A stretch of 24,871 bases of DNA. Origin: CAYXVB01 sp964467785. Its GTDB lineage: Bacteria > Bdellovibrionota > UBA1018. Positions 1 to 8,825 of the stretch are shown here, one piece after another. The notes under the pieces are model-generated. The model made no database searches and had not been told where the DNA came from. It was given only the letters and a program-made list of their open reading frames with translations. Within the stretch, counting starts at the first letter, position 1. Each line of letters begins with the position of its first letter. A program made the position numbers and the translations under genes. The stretch is taken from the NCBI GenBank assembly GCA_964467785.1, contig CAYXVB010000040.1, forward strand, positions 1 to 24,871, in the 5' to 3' direction.

Positions 1-2627
1 CGTCTGAGGTCGGGCAGGCTGACCCTGGGTACGGCGTCATTGTAACCCAGCATGATTTGATAGGCGATTCGGCTCTTTTCGGGCTGTTTTTCCAACACGT
101 GTCTGAGGAATTCTTCGCGAAATTGGACAAGACGGTCCGCGTCCTTTTGCGACGATATTGGCCATCCCCAACTCCGGCGCACCCACTGCGGATTGTCGAT
201 CACGAATTGAAATGCGTCCCGTTCGGATCTTTCTGCAAGTTTGGCCAAACGAGCGAGATCCTCGACTTCGATAAAGCGGGCTTGCGCACTGGCCTTCATG
301 GGACGATCTAAAAGTCGCCGCGCGATGGCTTTGGATTCTTCCTGGCTCTCCTCCGAGGGATACGTAAATACCAACGCGCGGGTGGTGAGCAGATCCTTGA
401 AGAGCTGGCGCGATTCCTCCGGCGTCAGGCGGGGATCCGCCGCGGGCCGGATGATCGCGTGGAATTTCGAAAGCTTGTCGATCGTGGCTCGGATCACGGC
501 ATAGTCGGCCTTGTCACCCATTAGGGACATGGCTCCGTAATAGCCGTTAAACAGGCGATCGATGATCCTCAGTCCGTCCTGGCTGAGGGTCCCGGCTTTG
601 GCCGCTTGATTGAGGCGTTGCAGGGCGAGGGATTCGGCCGTCTGATGAAATTTGCGGAGGCGATCCGTGTCGAAGACGGCGGATCCCAGCGCTTTGGTCC
701 ATTGGAGTCCCTCCACAGTGCTCTGGAGCTGTCCGCGCGTCGGGTCCCCCGCTGGCTTGTGCAACCCGAGGGCGTCCAAGGCTTCCGGACCCCTGGAGTG
801 GGCGATGACGGAATCGACGATCTTTCGGATCGGCACCGCATTGATGTCCACGTCAGTCGACTTTTCAAGAATTCCAGTGTCCCTTCTCGACACCTCGTCT
901 AGAAGCTCCGCCATTCTTTTCAAAATGAGGGCTTGTTTCGTGGCAGAGCGCTCCCGGCTGAAGGCTGCCTGGAAACTGTCAACAAGCTGATCGAGGAAGT
1001 TTTGGGCGAACTTGGCTTTTTGTTCGGGAGGTAGCGCGCCAATGGAATTGGCGAGTTCGTAGATCGGCTCATTCTTAGTCAGGAAATCCTGAAGATGGGG
1101 GAGGGTTCGTTGCGCTTGCGTGGCTGCCAGCTCGGCTCGGCGTTTTTCGAGCCCGCCAATGATTGCGGTATAGGGCCTCAGAGTGGTCGCGGTTTGAATG
1201 AGCTGCGCGCGAACTCGACCGGTTCCTTTGAAGTCGCCGATGCTATCCAGACGTTCGTATTCCTGGGCCAGACGCGAAATTGCATCCAATATCCCCTTGG
1301 CATCGTCGCCGGGGTATGCTGTCGAGAGCAGATTGTACTGGTCCTTTGCGCGCTTGATCTTGGCCTGCAGCTCGAGCGCCCGGGATTCGCTTCGATGGTT
1401 TTGGCTGCGATTGAGCTGACTCAACTCCTGCTCATCTTGGGCGATCTGGCCCAGGAGCGACACGATTTTTAGGGAGCCCTCCCAACTATCAAGCCGGGAC
1501 AAAGTCCTGGGCGCGGAGAGCGCGGAGAGGAACTGTGCTTCCGCGTAACCTCGGGGTACGTAGCTTGGGCCGAGAATTTTCTGTCGCGCGGCCTGGAGCA
1601 GCTCATGGGCTTCGGCATTGGCCCTGAGTTCGAGTTGCAGCTCCTCGGCGGGCGTGATGATTCCGCCCAGCAGTTCGGAGGCGGATTGCAGTCTTTTCTC
1701 TACCGCTTTCTGGAACGTCCGTTCGAGCTCTTTTGCCGCTCCATCGGAGGGCAGCTTTCCTTCCTTGAAGCGGGTGAGCAGCTCTTCAAGCTCGGTCAAG
1801 GGCTCCCGGAAGCTTCGTAGCGCGCGCGCCTTGCGCTGCTCCACAAAGGCGCGATCGCGGATGGACTTGCCGATGGAACCGTCGAGGATCGCGTTGCGGT
1901 TGGACAGGCGGTTAAGCTCCATTCCGCCTCTTCGGCTCAGCAAGGTAGTCGCTAGATCGAGGTGGTTTCGCCGACTCTGACTCATGTTGTGGGTGGAATT
2001 GATCCCGTCGCCAAAAGTTTCCGTCAATCGGTCAAGAACCTGCCCTGCGGCCTCCACGTTGTATCCATTGGGCTGGACTCGGTTGATGACGGACTTGATG
2101 TCGACCTCGCTTTCCACGGACTTTTGGAGCGAGGTCAGATATGCCGAATCCAACGCGTTCATGCGGCGGCTCCGCGGCGCCTTCGCAAGCTCGTCCACGT
2201 GACTCTGGAGCTCGGAGGTGCCGTGTTCGAGCTCATGGCCGAGAATGGCTACCAGCTCGTCGTCCGTTTTCAGGAAATCGAGCAAACCCAAATTGACGAC
2301 CACCGCGCGAGCGTCGGTACCCGAGGGCGCGACAAAGTGGGCGTTGACTGAAAGATCGTCCGCAAAGACCAGGTAGAATGGGCCGTTGCCGTCCTTGGGA
2401 AGAATGATCTTTTTGAGGGCGTCGGCGATCTTGGCGCGGGTCTGAGGGGGGAGGGCGGCTTCTTTCTCGGCGAGGATGGGGATCTTGGCCTTTTCGAGCG
2501 CGTTTCGGATCTCGGGCGCTTGAATCTCGGTGGCGGCTTGGCGCACGAGCATCACCTCGGCCCCCGCCGCGAGGGGGCAATAAAGTGCCAAGCCGATCCT
2601 GAAGAGGACGAGCGTGAAGCTGCGCAT
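1..2627 (-). CDS. Exported M48-family zinc metalloprotease with long C-terminal region (partial, runs off left edge)
   Basis: The frame is open from an ATG at 2627 to the window edge (875 codons, no stop), so the C-terminus is missing. The N-terminus looks like a Sec signal peptide with likely cleavage after AAGA (about residue 22). A short segment leads to the zinc motif HELEH at residues 131-135, preceded by the hydrophobic run LVAILG. The expected third ligand lies in ESEVD (E172, D176), as in M48 peptidases of the periplasmic BepA/LoiP kind. The remaining roughly 700 residues are rich in Leu, Glu, Lys and Arg, probably helical or coiled-coil, and unlike the short TPR tail of BepA; I do not recognise them. 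No strong ribosome binding site precedes the ATG. The orphan lipoprotein gene lies 96 bp upstream on the same strand. A role in envelope protein quality control is inferred from the family only. Confidence 0.85.
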   Translation of the reverse strand, partial: MRSFTLVLFRIGLALYCPLAAGAEVMLVRQAATEIQAPEIRNALEKAKIPILAEKEAALPPQTRAKIADALKKIILPKDGNGPFYLVFADDLSVNAHFVAPSGTDARAVVVNLGLLDFLKTDDELVAILGHELEHGTSELQSHVDELAKAPRSRRMNALDSAYLTSLQKSVESEVDIKSVINRVQPNGYNVEAAGQVLDRLTETFGDGINSTHNMSQSRRNHLDLATTLLSRRGGMELNRLSNRNAILDGSIGKSIRDRAFVEQRKARALRSFREPLTELEELLTRFKEGKLPSDGAAKELERTFQKAVEKRLQSASELLGGIITPAEELQLELRANAEAHELLQAARQKILGPSYVPRGYAEAQFLSALSAPRTLSRLDSWEGSLKIVSLLGQIAQDEQELSQLNRSQNHRSESRALELQAKIKRAKDQYNLLSTAYPGDDAKGILDAISRLAQEYERLDSIGDFKGTGRVRAQLIQTATTLRPYTAIIGGLEKRRAELAATQAQRTLPHLQDFLTKNEPIYELANSIGALPPEQKAKFAQNFLDQLVDSFQAAFSRERSATKQALILKRMAELLDEVSRRDTGILEKSTDVDINAVPIRKIVDSVIAHSRGPEALDALGLHKPAGDPTRGQLQSTVEGLQWTKALGSAVFDTDRLRKFHQTAESLALQRLNQAAKAGTLSQDGLRIIDRLFNGYYGAMSLMGDKADYAVIRATIDKLSKFHAIIRPAADPRLTPEESRQLFKDLLTTRALVFTYPSEESQEESKAIARRLLDRPMKASAQARFIEVEDLARLAKLAERSERDAFQFVIDNPQWVRRSWGWPISSQKDADRLVQFREEFLRHVLEKQPEKSRIAYQIMLGYNDAVPRVSLPDLR

Positions 2628-2642
2628 CTCGAAGGACTTATC

Positions 2643-2671
2643 GACTTTTTTTCAAATTATTTTAAAAAGTC
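2643..2671. repeat. AT-rich inverted repeat between two minus-strand genes
   Basis: GACTTTTT at 2643-2650 pairs perfectly with AAAAAGTC at 2664-2671 across a 13-base loop. It lies in the 96-bp gap between the end of the lipoprotein gene (2724) and the start of the M48 gene (2627). The stem is too AT-rich for a convincing intrinsic terminator. It could equally be part of the promoter of the M48 gene. Confidence 0.3.
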
Positions 2672-2723
2672 CAAGGCTGACCGGCTCTTGCGTGCATCGC
2701 TCGGGGCATTAAGGTGGTTGGAA

Positions 2724-3881
2724 TCAGTCCAGCGCGCGTTCCTGCGGGTATGCGTTGTCGGTCAGGTCATCCCAGTCGGCGACGTCGTTGCATTCGCCGG
2801 TAGGACCCTCTTCCGTGCAGCCGGAGGCGACGTCCGGATCGGCGCCGCTGGTCGAGATTGTGCCACTCGTCGTGTTCCACTTAGTGAGCTCGGACTCGGT
2901 GTTGAACTCATGGATGTAGAGGTTAATTCGGTATTTGATCTCAAACGCGGTATCGAGGCAGTCCCAGCGGTAGGGGATAGTCATCGGGGTGGGAAGTCCG
3001 GAGGAGCCGACCGTGTGCTTTGTGGCGCCACCACGAAAGGTTGCCTGGTAATTAAAGCCGTTGGCGATCACGCGATTGGAGCGGTTGCCCAGCGCATCGA
3101 GGGGTGACTTCATATCCCATTTGTCGTTTAAGCCCGAGCTGCTGACTTCACTGAGGACGCCAGTGATCGCGCCCTCGATGGTGGTGGGCCAGTCGCTCAG
3201 GAGCTTTTTAGCCGGTCCGGACTGGCAGTTGTAAATGCTCCCTCCAAACGTCCCCTTCGACGAGGTCGGTACGCCATCGGGGTCGATCGCTGTGGAGGCA
3301 TAGCTGCCTTCGGCGCAGTTGGGGCCGCCGATTCCCGTGTAATCATAGATAGATAAAGGCACGCCGGTCGAGTCGACCGTCAGACCGTAGGTGGCTGAGG
3401 TGCAACTCTTGCTAACGGCCGAGTAGACGCCCGCGGCTCCGTTCACAGTGCAGGTGCCCGCCGAGTGGTCGATGACCAGCGGGAAGTTGCTTCCGTAGTA
3501 ATATGGGATCCGATTGTAAAAGACGAACGGGACCCGGTACAAGTACTGGCACATCCCGGAAGGGACGTTGAACTGGATCTTGAGCGGTTGGGCGTAGAGA
3601 TCGAGCTCGGCGACGCGCAGGTCGCAATTGAGCGTTTTGTTGGCGGAACCGTAGGCGATTTTACATTCACTGCCGAAATCGCTCCCCCGTTCCTGCGTGT
3701 AGTAGGTGAACTTGCCTTCGTCGTAAACCCGCACGTAAAAGCCGGCTTGGGTGACTTTTCCGACCGTGGGGTTGTTCTGCGTGGCGTAGTTCGTTCCGGA
3801 AGAGAGACTCGAGGAAGGCTGGCCGCATCCTGCGCAAAGCCCCGCTGCAAGGGCGGTCACAACGAGATTTTTTTTCGTCAA
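2724..3881 (-). CDS. Orphan cysteine-rich lipoprotein
   Basis: The start is read as TTG at 3881 because a good purine-rich Shine-Dalgarno (GGGGAG) sits 8 bases upstream and the signal peptide begins there. The short signal has a hydrophobic core and ends GLCAGC, so Cys19 is the likely lipidated residue, although Cys at the -3 position of the lipobox is unusual. The mature protein of about 365 residues is rich in Tyr, Ser, Thr, Gly and Asn and has many cysteines (for example near SGMCQY, AGTCTV, KSCTS, GPNCAE and VASGCTEEG), consistent with disulphides in the periplasm or at the surface. I recognise no domain and assign no function. Its genes on either side encode proteases, but the gaps (96 and 81 bp) and its own candidate promoter suggest separate transcription. 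A real gene is supported by the signal sequence, length and ribosome site. Confidence 0.8.
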   Translation of the reverse strand: MTKKNLVVTALAAGLCAGCGQPSSSLSSGTNYATQNNPTVGKVTQAGFYVRVYDEGKFTYYTQERGSDFGSECKIAYGSANKTLNCDLRVAELDLYAQPLKIQFNVPSGMCQYLYRVPFVFYNRIPYYYGSNFPLVIDHSAGTCTVNGAAGVYSAVSKSCTSATYGLTVDSTGVPLSIYDYTGIGGPNCAEGSYASTAIDPDGVPTSSKGTFGGSIYNCQSGPAKKLLSDWPTTIEGAITGVLSEVSSSGLNDKWDMKSPLDALGNRSNRVIANGFNYQATFRGGATKHTVGSSGLPTPMTIPYRWDCLDTAFEIKYRINLYIHEFNTESELTKWNTTSGTISTSGADPDVASGCTEEGPTGECNDVADWDDLTDNAYPQERALD

Positions 3882-3936
3882 GGAATTGGCTCCCCTCGGC
3901 TCGGGACAGATTCCGTTCCGTCCTGTTCAATAGATA

Positions 3937-3966
3937 ATTAAACAGCCGAAATAGCGATCAGATCAA
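3937..3966 (-). promoter_or_regulatory. Candidate sigma70-type promoter for the orphan lipoprotein
   Basis: Read on the minus strand, TTGATC (3966-3961) and TTTAAT (3942-3937) are separated by 18 bases. They match 4/6 and 5/6 of the -35 and -10 consensus. The -35 overlaps the last codons of the upstream Ste24-like gene. Predicted transcription would begin around 3930, leaving a leader of about 50 bases before the TTG start. The call rests on sequence match alone. Confidence 0.4.
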
Positions 3967-5252
3967 GGAGAAACCGGGCGACGCAGGCGCGCGATCCGCT
4001 CGAGCACCGGTGGATGCGTGTAATCGAGCAGCACCTTGAGCGGGTGCGGAGTGAGATTGGAAAGATTGTCCCGGCTGAGCTTGCGCAATCCCTCGATCAG
4101 ATCGTCGCCGCGACCGCAGACGCGGCGAGCGAAGGCGTCGGCCTCGAACTCGTGGAGGCGGGAGCGCGACAACGTAAGCAGCGACCAGATCCGTCCGGCG
4201 GGTTCGAGCGCCAAGTTCAGCGTCAGCAGGCTGGCGGCGACCGACGGAACCGCGATGCCGTAGGCGGCGAGAAGCCCCTCCTGGATTCCGGGTCGGGTCA
4301 GGACCGCTCCGATCGCCCAGAAAACCGCGGCGGTGACGACGAAGGAGAGAAGAATGCTCCTCTGGATATGGCGCAACTTGAAATGGCCGATCTCGTGGGC
4401 CACGATCGCGACTAGCTCGGGCGTCGTCGCGCGCTCGATGAGCGTGTCGAAGAGGACCAGTCGTTTATGACGCCCGAATCCGGTGAAGAAGGCGTTTGAT
4501 TTCGAGGAGCGCTTCGAGTGGTCCATTCGGTAGATCCCGCTGAGCGCGAAATCTTCCGCTCGCGCGAGGGCTTCGATTCCCCGCTTGAGCTCACCTTCGG
4601 GGAGGGGCTCATAGCGGTTGAACAATGGCATGATCCAGACGGGAGCGACGAATACGAGCAGGAGCTGGAGCGCGGAGACCGCGACCCAGGCCAGGAGCCA
4701 CGACGGGATTCCCGCGCGTTCCGGGCTTTCAAAGAAGAGCAGGACGAGGCCCGCCAGGAGGCCACCGATCATGCTTCTGAGAATCAGCCCCTTGAGTCGG
4801 TCCGTGACGAAAGTCCGCCAGCTCGTGCGGTTGAAGCCATGGCGTTCCTCGATGACAAAGGTGCTCCAAGCCGCGAAGGGCAGGTCGAGGATCCCACGCA
4901 GCACTGCGAGCGCCCCGAGAAAGGCCAGGCCCGTCGCGACCGGCCCGTATCCGAGACCCCGCGAGGCCAAATCCACCGCGCCAAATCCGCCGCAGAACCA
5001 AAAAGCCACTGTCGCCGCCAGCCCGATCCCGCCACGGATGAGGCCAAAGCGCGTGGAGTCCGACTGGTAGCGGAGCAGGTCCGAATATTTATCCGCGTCG
5101 AAGACATCGCGGAACTCAGTGGGGATCTGCGGCGACATCGCGCGCAGATTGAGAAGCTCGGCCACTAAATCGATCGCGAAGATCAACAGGACGAGGCTCA
5201 ACAGGATCCAGCTCAGCGCAGTCGGTTCGATGGGGTGAAAGTAGGGAGTCAT
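3963..5252 (-). CDS. Ste24/CAAX-type M48 membrane metalloprotease
   Basis: An integral membrane zinc protease of 429 residues from the ATG at 5252, close to the usual length of bacterial Ste24-like enzymes. An in-frame GTG at 5297 would add 15 non-conserved residues, so I prefer the ATG just before the first membrane helix. Hydrophobic segments lie near residues 10-32, 75-95, 100-125 and 165-205, and two more follow the active site. The zinc site is HEIGH at 286-290, with the third ligand in EFEAD (E368, D372), the classic Ste24 arrangement. The conserved stretch FNRTSWRTFVTDRLKG and the MDHSKRSSKSNAFFTG segment before the active site are typical of the family. In bacteria without CAAX prenylation these enzymes are thought to act on membrane proteins or peptides; the substrate here is unknown. 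It is divergent from the thioesterase gene across 107 bp. Confidence 0.92.
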   Translation of the reverse strand: MTPYFHPIEPTALSWILLSLVLLIFAIDLVAELLNLRAMSPQIPTEFRDVFDADKYSDLLRYQSDSTRFGLIRGGIGLAATVAFWFCGGFGAVDLASRGLGYGPVATGLAFLGALAVLRGILDLPFAAWSTFVIEERHGFNRTSWRTFVTDRLKGLILRSMIGGLLAGLVLLFFESPERAGIPSWLLAWVAVSALQLLLVFVAPVWIMPLFNRYEPLPEGELKRGIEALARAEDFALSGIYRMDHSKRSSKSNAFFTGFGRHKRLVLFDTLIERATTPELVAIVAHEIGHFKLRHIQRSILLSFVVTAAVFWAIGAVLTRPGIQEGLLAAYGIAVPSVAASLLTLNLALEPAGRIWSLLTLSRSRLHEFEADAFARRVCGRGDDLIEGLRKLSRDNLSNLTPHPLKVLLDYTHPPVLERIARLRRPVSP

Positions 5253-5359
5253 GGCTACGATAGTTTGGCAATCCGACGCGGATCGCGCAAGACCCACATT
5301 TCGCCCCCCCGGGGAGGTCCGCTTGATCTTTGCTAAGACGGGTGCTAGCGATTTTGATC

Positions 5360-5896
5360 ATGAGCTCTCTATCGAGTCCCCAAACTCCTTTGCCGATGAC
5401 CGAACCCCGTGTGCCTTCCCGTGACGGCCTGCAGCGTACTTTTGCCGCGCACAGCACTTGCTTTGGCTGCGGCCCCGCCAATGAAAAGGGGCTGCGCATC
5501 AACAGTATCGCGCCGGAAGATTCGGCAGACGCGACTGGCGAAGTTGTCGCCGAGTGGAAGCCCGAAAGTCATCATGAGGCTTTTCCCGGCATGCTCAACG
5601 GCGGCATCATCGGGTCGCTGCTCGACTGCCATTGCAATTGGACCGCCGCTTGGGCGTTGATGAAGCAGGCCGGAGCGGAGCATCCGCCCTGCACGGTCAC
5701 GGCGGATTACGCGATCCAGCTCAAGCGTCCCACGCCCACCGATGGCACGGTCAAACTCGTCGCCCGCGTCGCCGAAATAAGAGAGGATCGCGCGGTGATT
5801 GAAGGTGGGCTGTTTGCCGGCGGCAAGCTCTGCGCGACGTGTCGCGGGACTTTTGTCGCCGTCAAGCCGGGGCATCCCGCCTATCATCGTTGGTGA
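5360..5896 (+). CDS. PaaI-like hotdog-fold thioesterase
   Basis: A single 4HBT hotdog domain of about 140 residues follows a short, poorly conserved N-terminus. The domain opens with a cysteine motif, CFGCGPANEKGLRI, and contains MLNGGIIGSLLDCH, matching the family pattern HGG-x6-LDE in which the Asp/Glu helps hydrolyse an acyl-CoA thioester. The late strands YAIQLKRPTP and CATCRGTFVAV complete the fold. The start is uncertain: ATG 5360 is chosen, but TTG 5330 (12 bases after GGAGG) and ATG 5396 are in frame, and the conserved domain begins only at about residue 26. It is probably a soluble cytoplasmic enzyme; the acyl-CoA substrate cannot be told from sequence. It converges on the metalloprotease gene ending at 6005. 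Confidence 0.85.
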   Translation: MSSLSSPQTPLPMTEPRVPSRDGLQRTFAAHSTCFGCGPANEKGLRINSIAPEDSADATGEVVAEWKPESHHEAFPGMLNGGIIGSLLDCHCNWTAAWALMKQAGAEHPPCTVTADYAIQLKRPTPTDGTVKLVARVAEIREDRAVIEGGLFAGGKLCATCRGTFVAVKPGHPAYHRW

Positions 5897-5932
5897 CCTG
5901 GGCTGGTCAGCGTGGTGGGGTGATCGTGACGT

Positions 5933-5982
5933 AAAAAACGCGCACGGCGGGGAAGACCATTGTCGGTCCTCACCCGCCGCGC
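5933..5982 (-). terminator. Intrinsic terminator of the lipoprotein metalloprotease gene
   Basis: On the minus strand a GC-rich hairpin ends directly in a run of six T (5938-5933). Its paired blocks are GCGC 5979-5982 with 5940-5943 (two-base bulge), CCCGCC 5973-5978 with GGCGGG 5946-5951, and GGTC 5965-5968 with GACC 5955-5958. It lies about 20-70 bases past the stop of the 6005-8668 gene. On the plus strand the hairpin lacks a T run, so it serves mainly the minus strand. Confidence 0.8.
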
Positions 5983-6004
5983 ACTCTCTCCAGTTGAGGG
6001 ACTG

Positions 6005-8668
6005 TTACTCAGTCTTGGCCGAGGCTTCGAGCGCCTTGAGGATCTCGCGCTGGACCGTGAACCACTCGAGCTGGCTCGGAGTGAGCTTGCGAACGTCCAC
6101 GGACTTGGGCGCCGCGCCGAGCTCGGCTTGGATGATCGCGTTCATCGCGTCGATCAGCTTGAGGCGTGCCACCTCCCCGAAGCCGAGCGGCCGACCCTTG
6201 GCACTCAAGAGCGATGCCGCGGCCAGACGATCGGGGTTCGAGTAGACAAAGCCACGAGGGTCCTCGACCGGCGCTTTGACGGAAGCGCGTTTACCTTTGA
6301 CTGCGCGGGCGGGCGTGGCATCGCCTCCGGTGAGGGCCGCTTGCTTAAGGATGACTTCCTCCGAGATGGATACGAGGCGCTCATGGATCTCGTCCGTATA
6401 CAGCGTGAGGAGCGGAACCGCCGCATAAGCCTTGAGCAGCGTGCCCGTGACAATCCGGTCGATCGTCTGGAGGAGTCCGACGGTCCTTCCCTTGATGAGT
6501 TCGATTTCGCTCTCGCTCAAGGTGTAAGGATTGCCGTCATAGCCGATTCCCGAAATTACCTCGGGACGGGCGAGATAAGACTCGACTTCTTTTTCTCCGG
6601 CTTGTGCAAAGCTCAGCGCCGGGCGATCGGTGGCCGGCAGGTGTGAGAAGAGCACCTTGTCGACGCCGCCGATGTTCTGGACCTGTAACGCGACCCATTG
6701 CGCCTGCGGCATGAGGAGGTTTGAGGTCAGCTCGCCATACGCGCGGTCGACCAGGAGCGAGGGTTTGGTCATGTCGGTGAGCCAGCCGATCTGGTCTTCC
6801 AAGGTATCGGATAGCGTGGTGAGCAGCGCCACGGCGTCGATCTGGCCGTCCGACTTAGGGTCCGTCTTGATGCGGATGAACTCTTCGACCGCGACGACCG
6901 GGAGCGTGCGCATCAGCATGCCCATGCGTTCGAAGTTGCTGGACACTGCGTTTGCGCCCACGTCAAAGCGCTTGCAGTCGGCGAATTTCTTCGTGTCGTA
7001 GTCGCTGCAGAAGGGAGGAGCGTCCTCGGGAATCGAGGCGCCGCGATAGCCCCATTCGATCGCCACCTTGTCGTACGGCAGAACTGTGTTGCCGGCCTTG
7101 ATCTGAGCGCCGACGATCGCCGAGTCGATGAGCTGGGCGTACTCCATAATGGAGCTTGTCACTACGAGGTTGGCAGGCACTTCGTTGGTGCGGAGGTAGT
7201 TGACGATGGTTTCGTCGCGTTCGGCAAGGGACACCTGGGTCTCGAGCGAGCCGGCGAAGTTGTGGCGCAGGCCGAGCGTGTGGCCCACTTCATGAGCGAC
7301 CGCATAGGTCACATAGTTGTTCGACAGGCGTTCGTACATGTCCGGGGTGATAGTGCCTTCGAGCGCGACCAGGGAGCGTATATCGGCTTGGGCGGCTTTG
7401 GCGAAGTCGAGATCGCAAAGATGGTCAGCCGTCAGGCCCTTGAGTCGGAGCCCCCGGGTGCGCGGCTTGGCGGAGAGCCCAAGGCCCCCGCTCTTGCCGC
7501 CGCCCAATGGCGAGTCCTTGGCGGCTTGCGGGGTCGGTGCCGGCGGAGCTTTGTCCGTCATATGGTTGAGGCGGCGGATCAAGCCGACGAGGCCCGGACC
7601 TTTGCCCTCGAAGAGGCCACTGTGGAGGAAAATCTGCGAATGCAGGATCTCGCCCGTGCGCGGATCGCTGAGCGCGTCGGCGTAGGCGGAGGCCGTCGAA
7701 CTGTCATTGATCCACTGGATCACGTTGTAACGCGAATCCGGAGCGCTGACGCCTTCGGGCGCCATCTCCACGCGGACCACTTCGTGCCCAAAAACCTTGT
7801 TCCAGTAGAGGACGCCGTCCTTGATCGACTGGATCTTGTCGGCCGGGGTGTTGGAGGAGAGGTAGTACGTGAAGACCTTGTTTTCGTCGCGGCGAGCGAT
7901 GCGGACCTTGGTTTGGCCCGTACGGCGCTCGAGTACTGGAGAGGTCTCGAAGTAACCGACCTTGCGGAAGTCGCTTGTTTCGCGGGCGACAAAGCCCGGG
8001 GTCGGACGATATGGCTTCAGGTAATAGCGCAGCTCGTAGGTGGCGGCGACATCGGCGCCGAGCTCTGGGTTGTGCTCATCGATCCGGGCGATCTGGCGGA
8101 TTTCCAGGGTGTTGTCCTGGGCGCGGATCGAGTCGATGAAGCTTGAGGCGATCCTGGCGATCGTATCGCCTTCCTCATACTCCGTCCCTTGGTAATCGGA
8201 AGCGTGGTAGCCGCCAACCCAGAAGACGGCTTTCATGCCGGCATTGAAGTCCAGCGTGAGCTGGGTGTCGGACTCGGAGAGGATCGGCAGCTCGGCGAGG
8301 ATGATCTTGGTCGGCACGTCATCCGAGATGAGGCGGCCTTCGGTCGATTCGAGCATGAAGACGCTGGCTTCATTCCGATGGAAGGTCACTACGCGGGTTT
8401 TGAGGCCATGGCTCGTGGCGTTCTTTTCCTGACTCGCATAAGAGCCGTAGAGGAGAAATTCCTTGTCGAGGGACTCCTTGTTGATTCTCAAACGCTTGGA
8501 GTCGTCGGCTGAAAGCGAAGCTTCGACGCGGGCGGGCGCCTTGGCCCTGGGATCCTGGAGATCAGTGGCGTTGGTCGCGCCCTTTGGGGAGCAGCTGGAG
8601 AGAAGGGCCAACTGAGTCAGTGAGAGCGCCAGGACGGCAGAGGACTTGAGAGGAGAGTAGCGCAGCAT
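6005..8668 (-). CDS. Large lipoprotein zinc metalloprotease (HEVGH...H, metzincin-like)
   Basis: A predicted lipoprotein of 887 residues from the ATG at 8668. The signal peptide ends LALLSSC, a good lipobox (Cys about 26). In-frame upstream starts (8689, 8761) would only lengthen the n-region. The active site is HEVGHTLGLRH at residues 459-469, the extended HExxHxxGxxH zinc motif, followed about 37 residues later by SIMEY (506-510), which looks like a metzincin Met-turn. This fits the bacterial zinc-dependent metalloproteases annotated with DUF5117/DUF4953 domains. The N-terminal half is beta-rich. A Gly/Pro-rich linker (APPAPTPQAAKDSPLGGG) lies shortly before the active site. The C-terminal 350 residues are mostly helical, with a basic low-complexity patch. 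Lipidation implies anchoring in the inner or outer membrane; the substrate is unknown. A strong terminator follows and no gene is co-directional within 150 bp. Confidence 0.88.
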   Translation of the reverse strand: MLRYSPLKSSAVLALSLTQLALLSSCSPKGATNATDLQDPRAKAPARVEASLSADDSKRLRINKESLDKEFLLYGSYASQEKNATSHGLKTRVVTFHRNEASVFMLESTEGRLISDDVPTKIILAELPILSESDTQLTLDFNAGMKAVFWVGGYHASDYQGTEYEEGDTIARIASSFIDSIRAQDNTLEIRQIARIDEHNPELGADVAATYELRYYLKPYRPTPGFVARETSDFRKVGYFETSPVLERRTGQTKVRIARRDENKVFTYYLSSNTPADKIQSIKDGVLYWNKVFGHEVVRVEMAPEGVSAPDSRYNVIQWINDSSTASAYADALSDPRTGEILHSQIFLHSGLFEGKGPGLVGLIRRLNHMTDKAPPAPTPQAAKDSPLGGGKSGGLGLSAKPRTRGLRLKGLTADHLCDLDFAKAAQADIRSLVALEGTITPDMYERLSNNYVTYAVAHEVGHTLGLRHNFAGSLETQVSLAERDETIVNYLRTNEVPANLVVTSSIMEYAQLIDSAIVGAQIKAGNTVLPYDKVAIEWGYRGASIPEDAPPFCSDYDTKKFADCKRFDVGANAVSSNFERMGMLMRTLPVVAVEEFIRIKTDPKSDGQIDAVALLTTLSDTLEDQIGWLTDMTKPSLLVDRAYGELTSNLLMPQAQWVALQVQNIGGVDKVLFSHLPATDRPALSFAQAGEKEVESYLARPEVISGIGYDGNPYTLSESEIELIKGRTVGLLQTIDRIVTGTLLKAYAAVPLLTLYTDEIHERLVSISEEVILKQAALTGGDATPARAVKGKRASVKAPVEDPRGFVYSNPDRLAAASLLSAKGRPLGFGEVARLKLIDAMNAIIQAELGAAPKSVDVRKLTPSQLEWFTVQREILKALEASAKTE

Positions 8669-8732
8669 GAGGAGAGATCCGCCTTTCATAAGGTGACTGA
8701 TGTCCCGGGTTTGGGATTCATAAGCCAGCGGA

Positions 8733-8761
8733 TGGCTATCATTGATAACGCCATGTGTCAA
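8733..8761 (-). promoter_or_regulatory. Possible promoter for the lipoprotein metalloprotease
   Basis: On the minus strand a perfect -35 hexamer, TTGACA, lies at 8761-8756. The hexamer 17 bases downstream (TAGCCA, 8738-8733) is a poor -10 match, so the call is weak. The flanking 8669-8825 gap is clearly AT-richer than the genes and also holds the short inverted repeat CGGTT-C-AACCG near 8793-8803. I see no gene in it. Confidence 0.25.
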
Positions 8762-8825
8762 ATTATTGGACAGAAAAAGTCTTATATCGACAGCGGTTCA
8801 ACCGTTTGATTTAAATGGATTAAAT

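Noticed and set aside
2520..3107. A 195-codon plus-strand open frame over the ends of the M48 and lipoprotein genes
   Set aside because: It overlaps two genes with signal peptides on the other strand and has no recognisable domain.
7262..8146. A 294-codon plus-strand open frame opposite the lipoprotein metalloprotease
   Set aside because: The minus strand carries the HEVGH metalloprotease; the antisense product has no motif.
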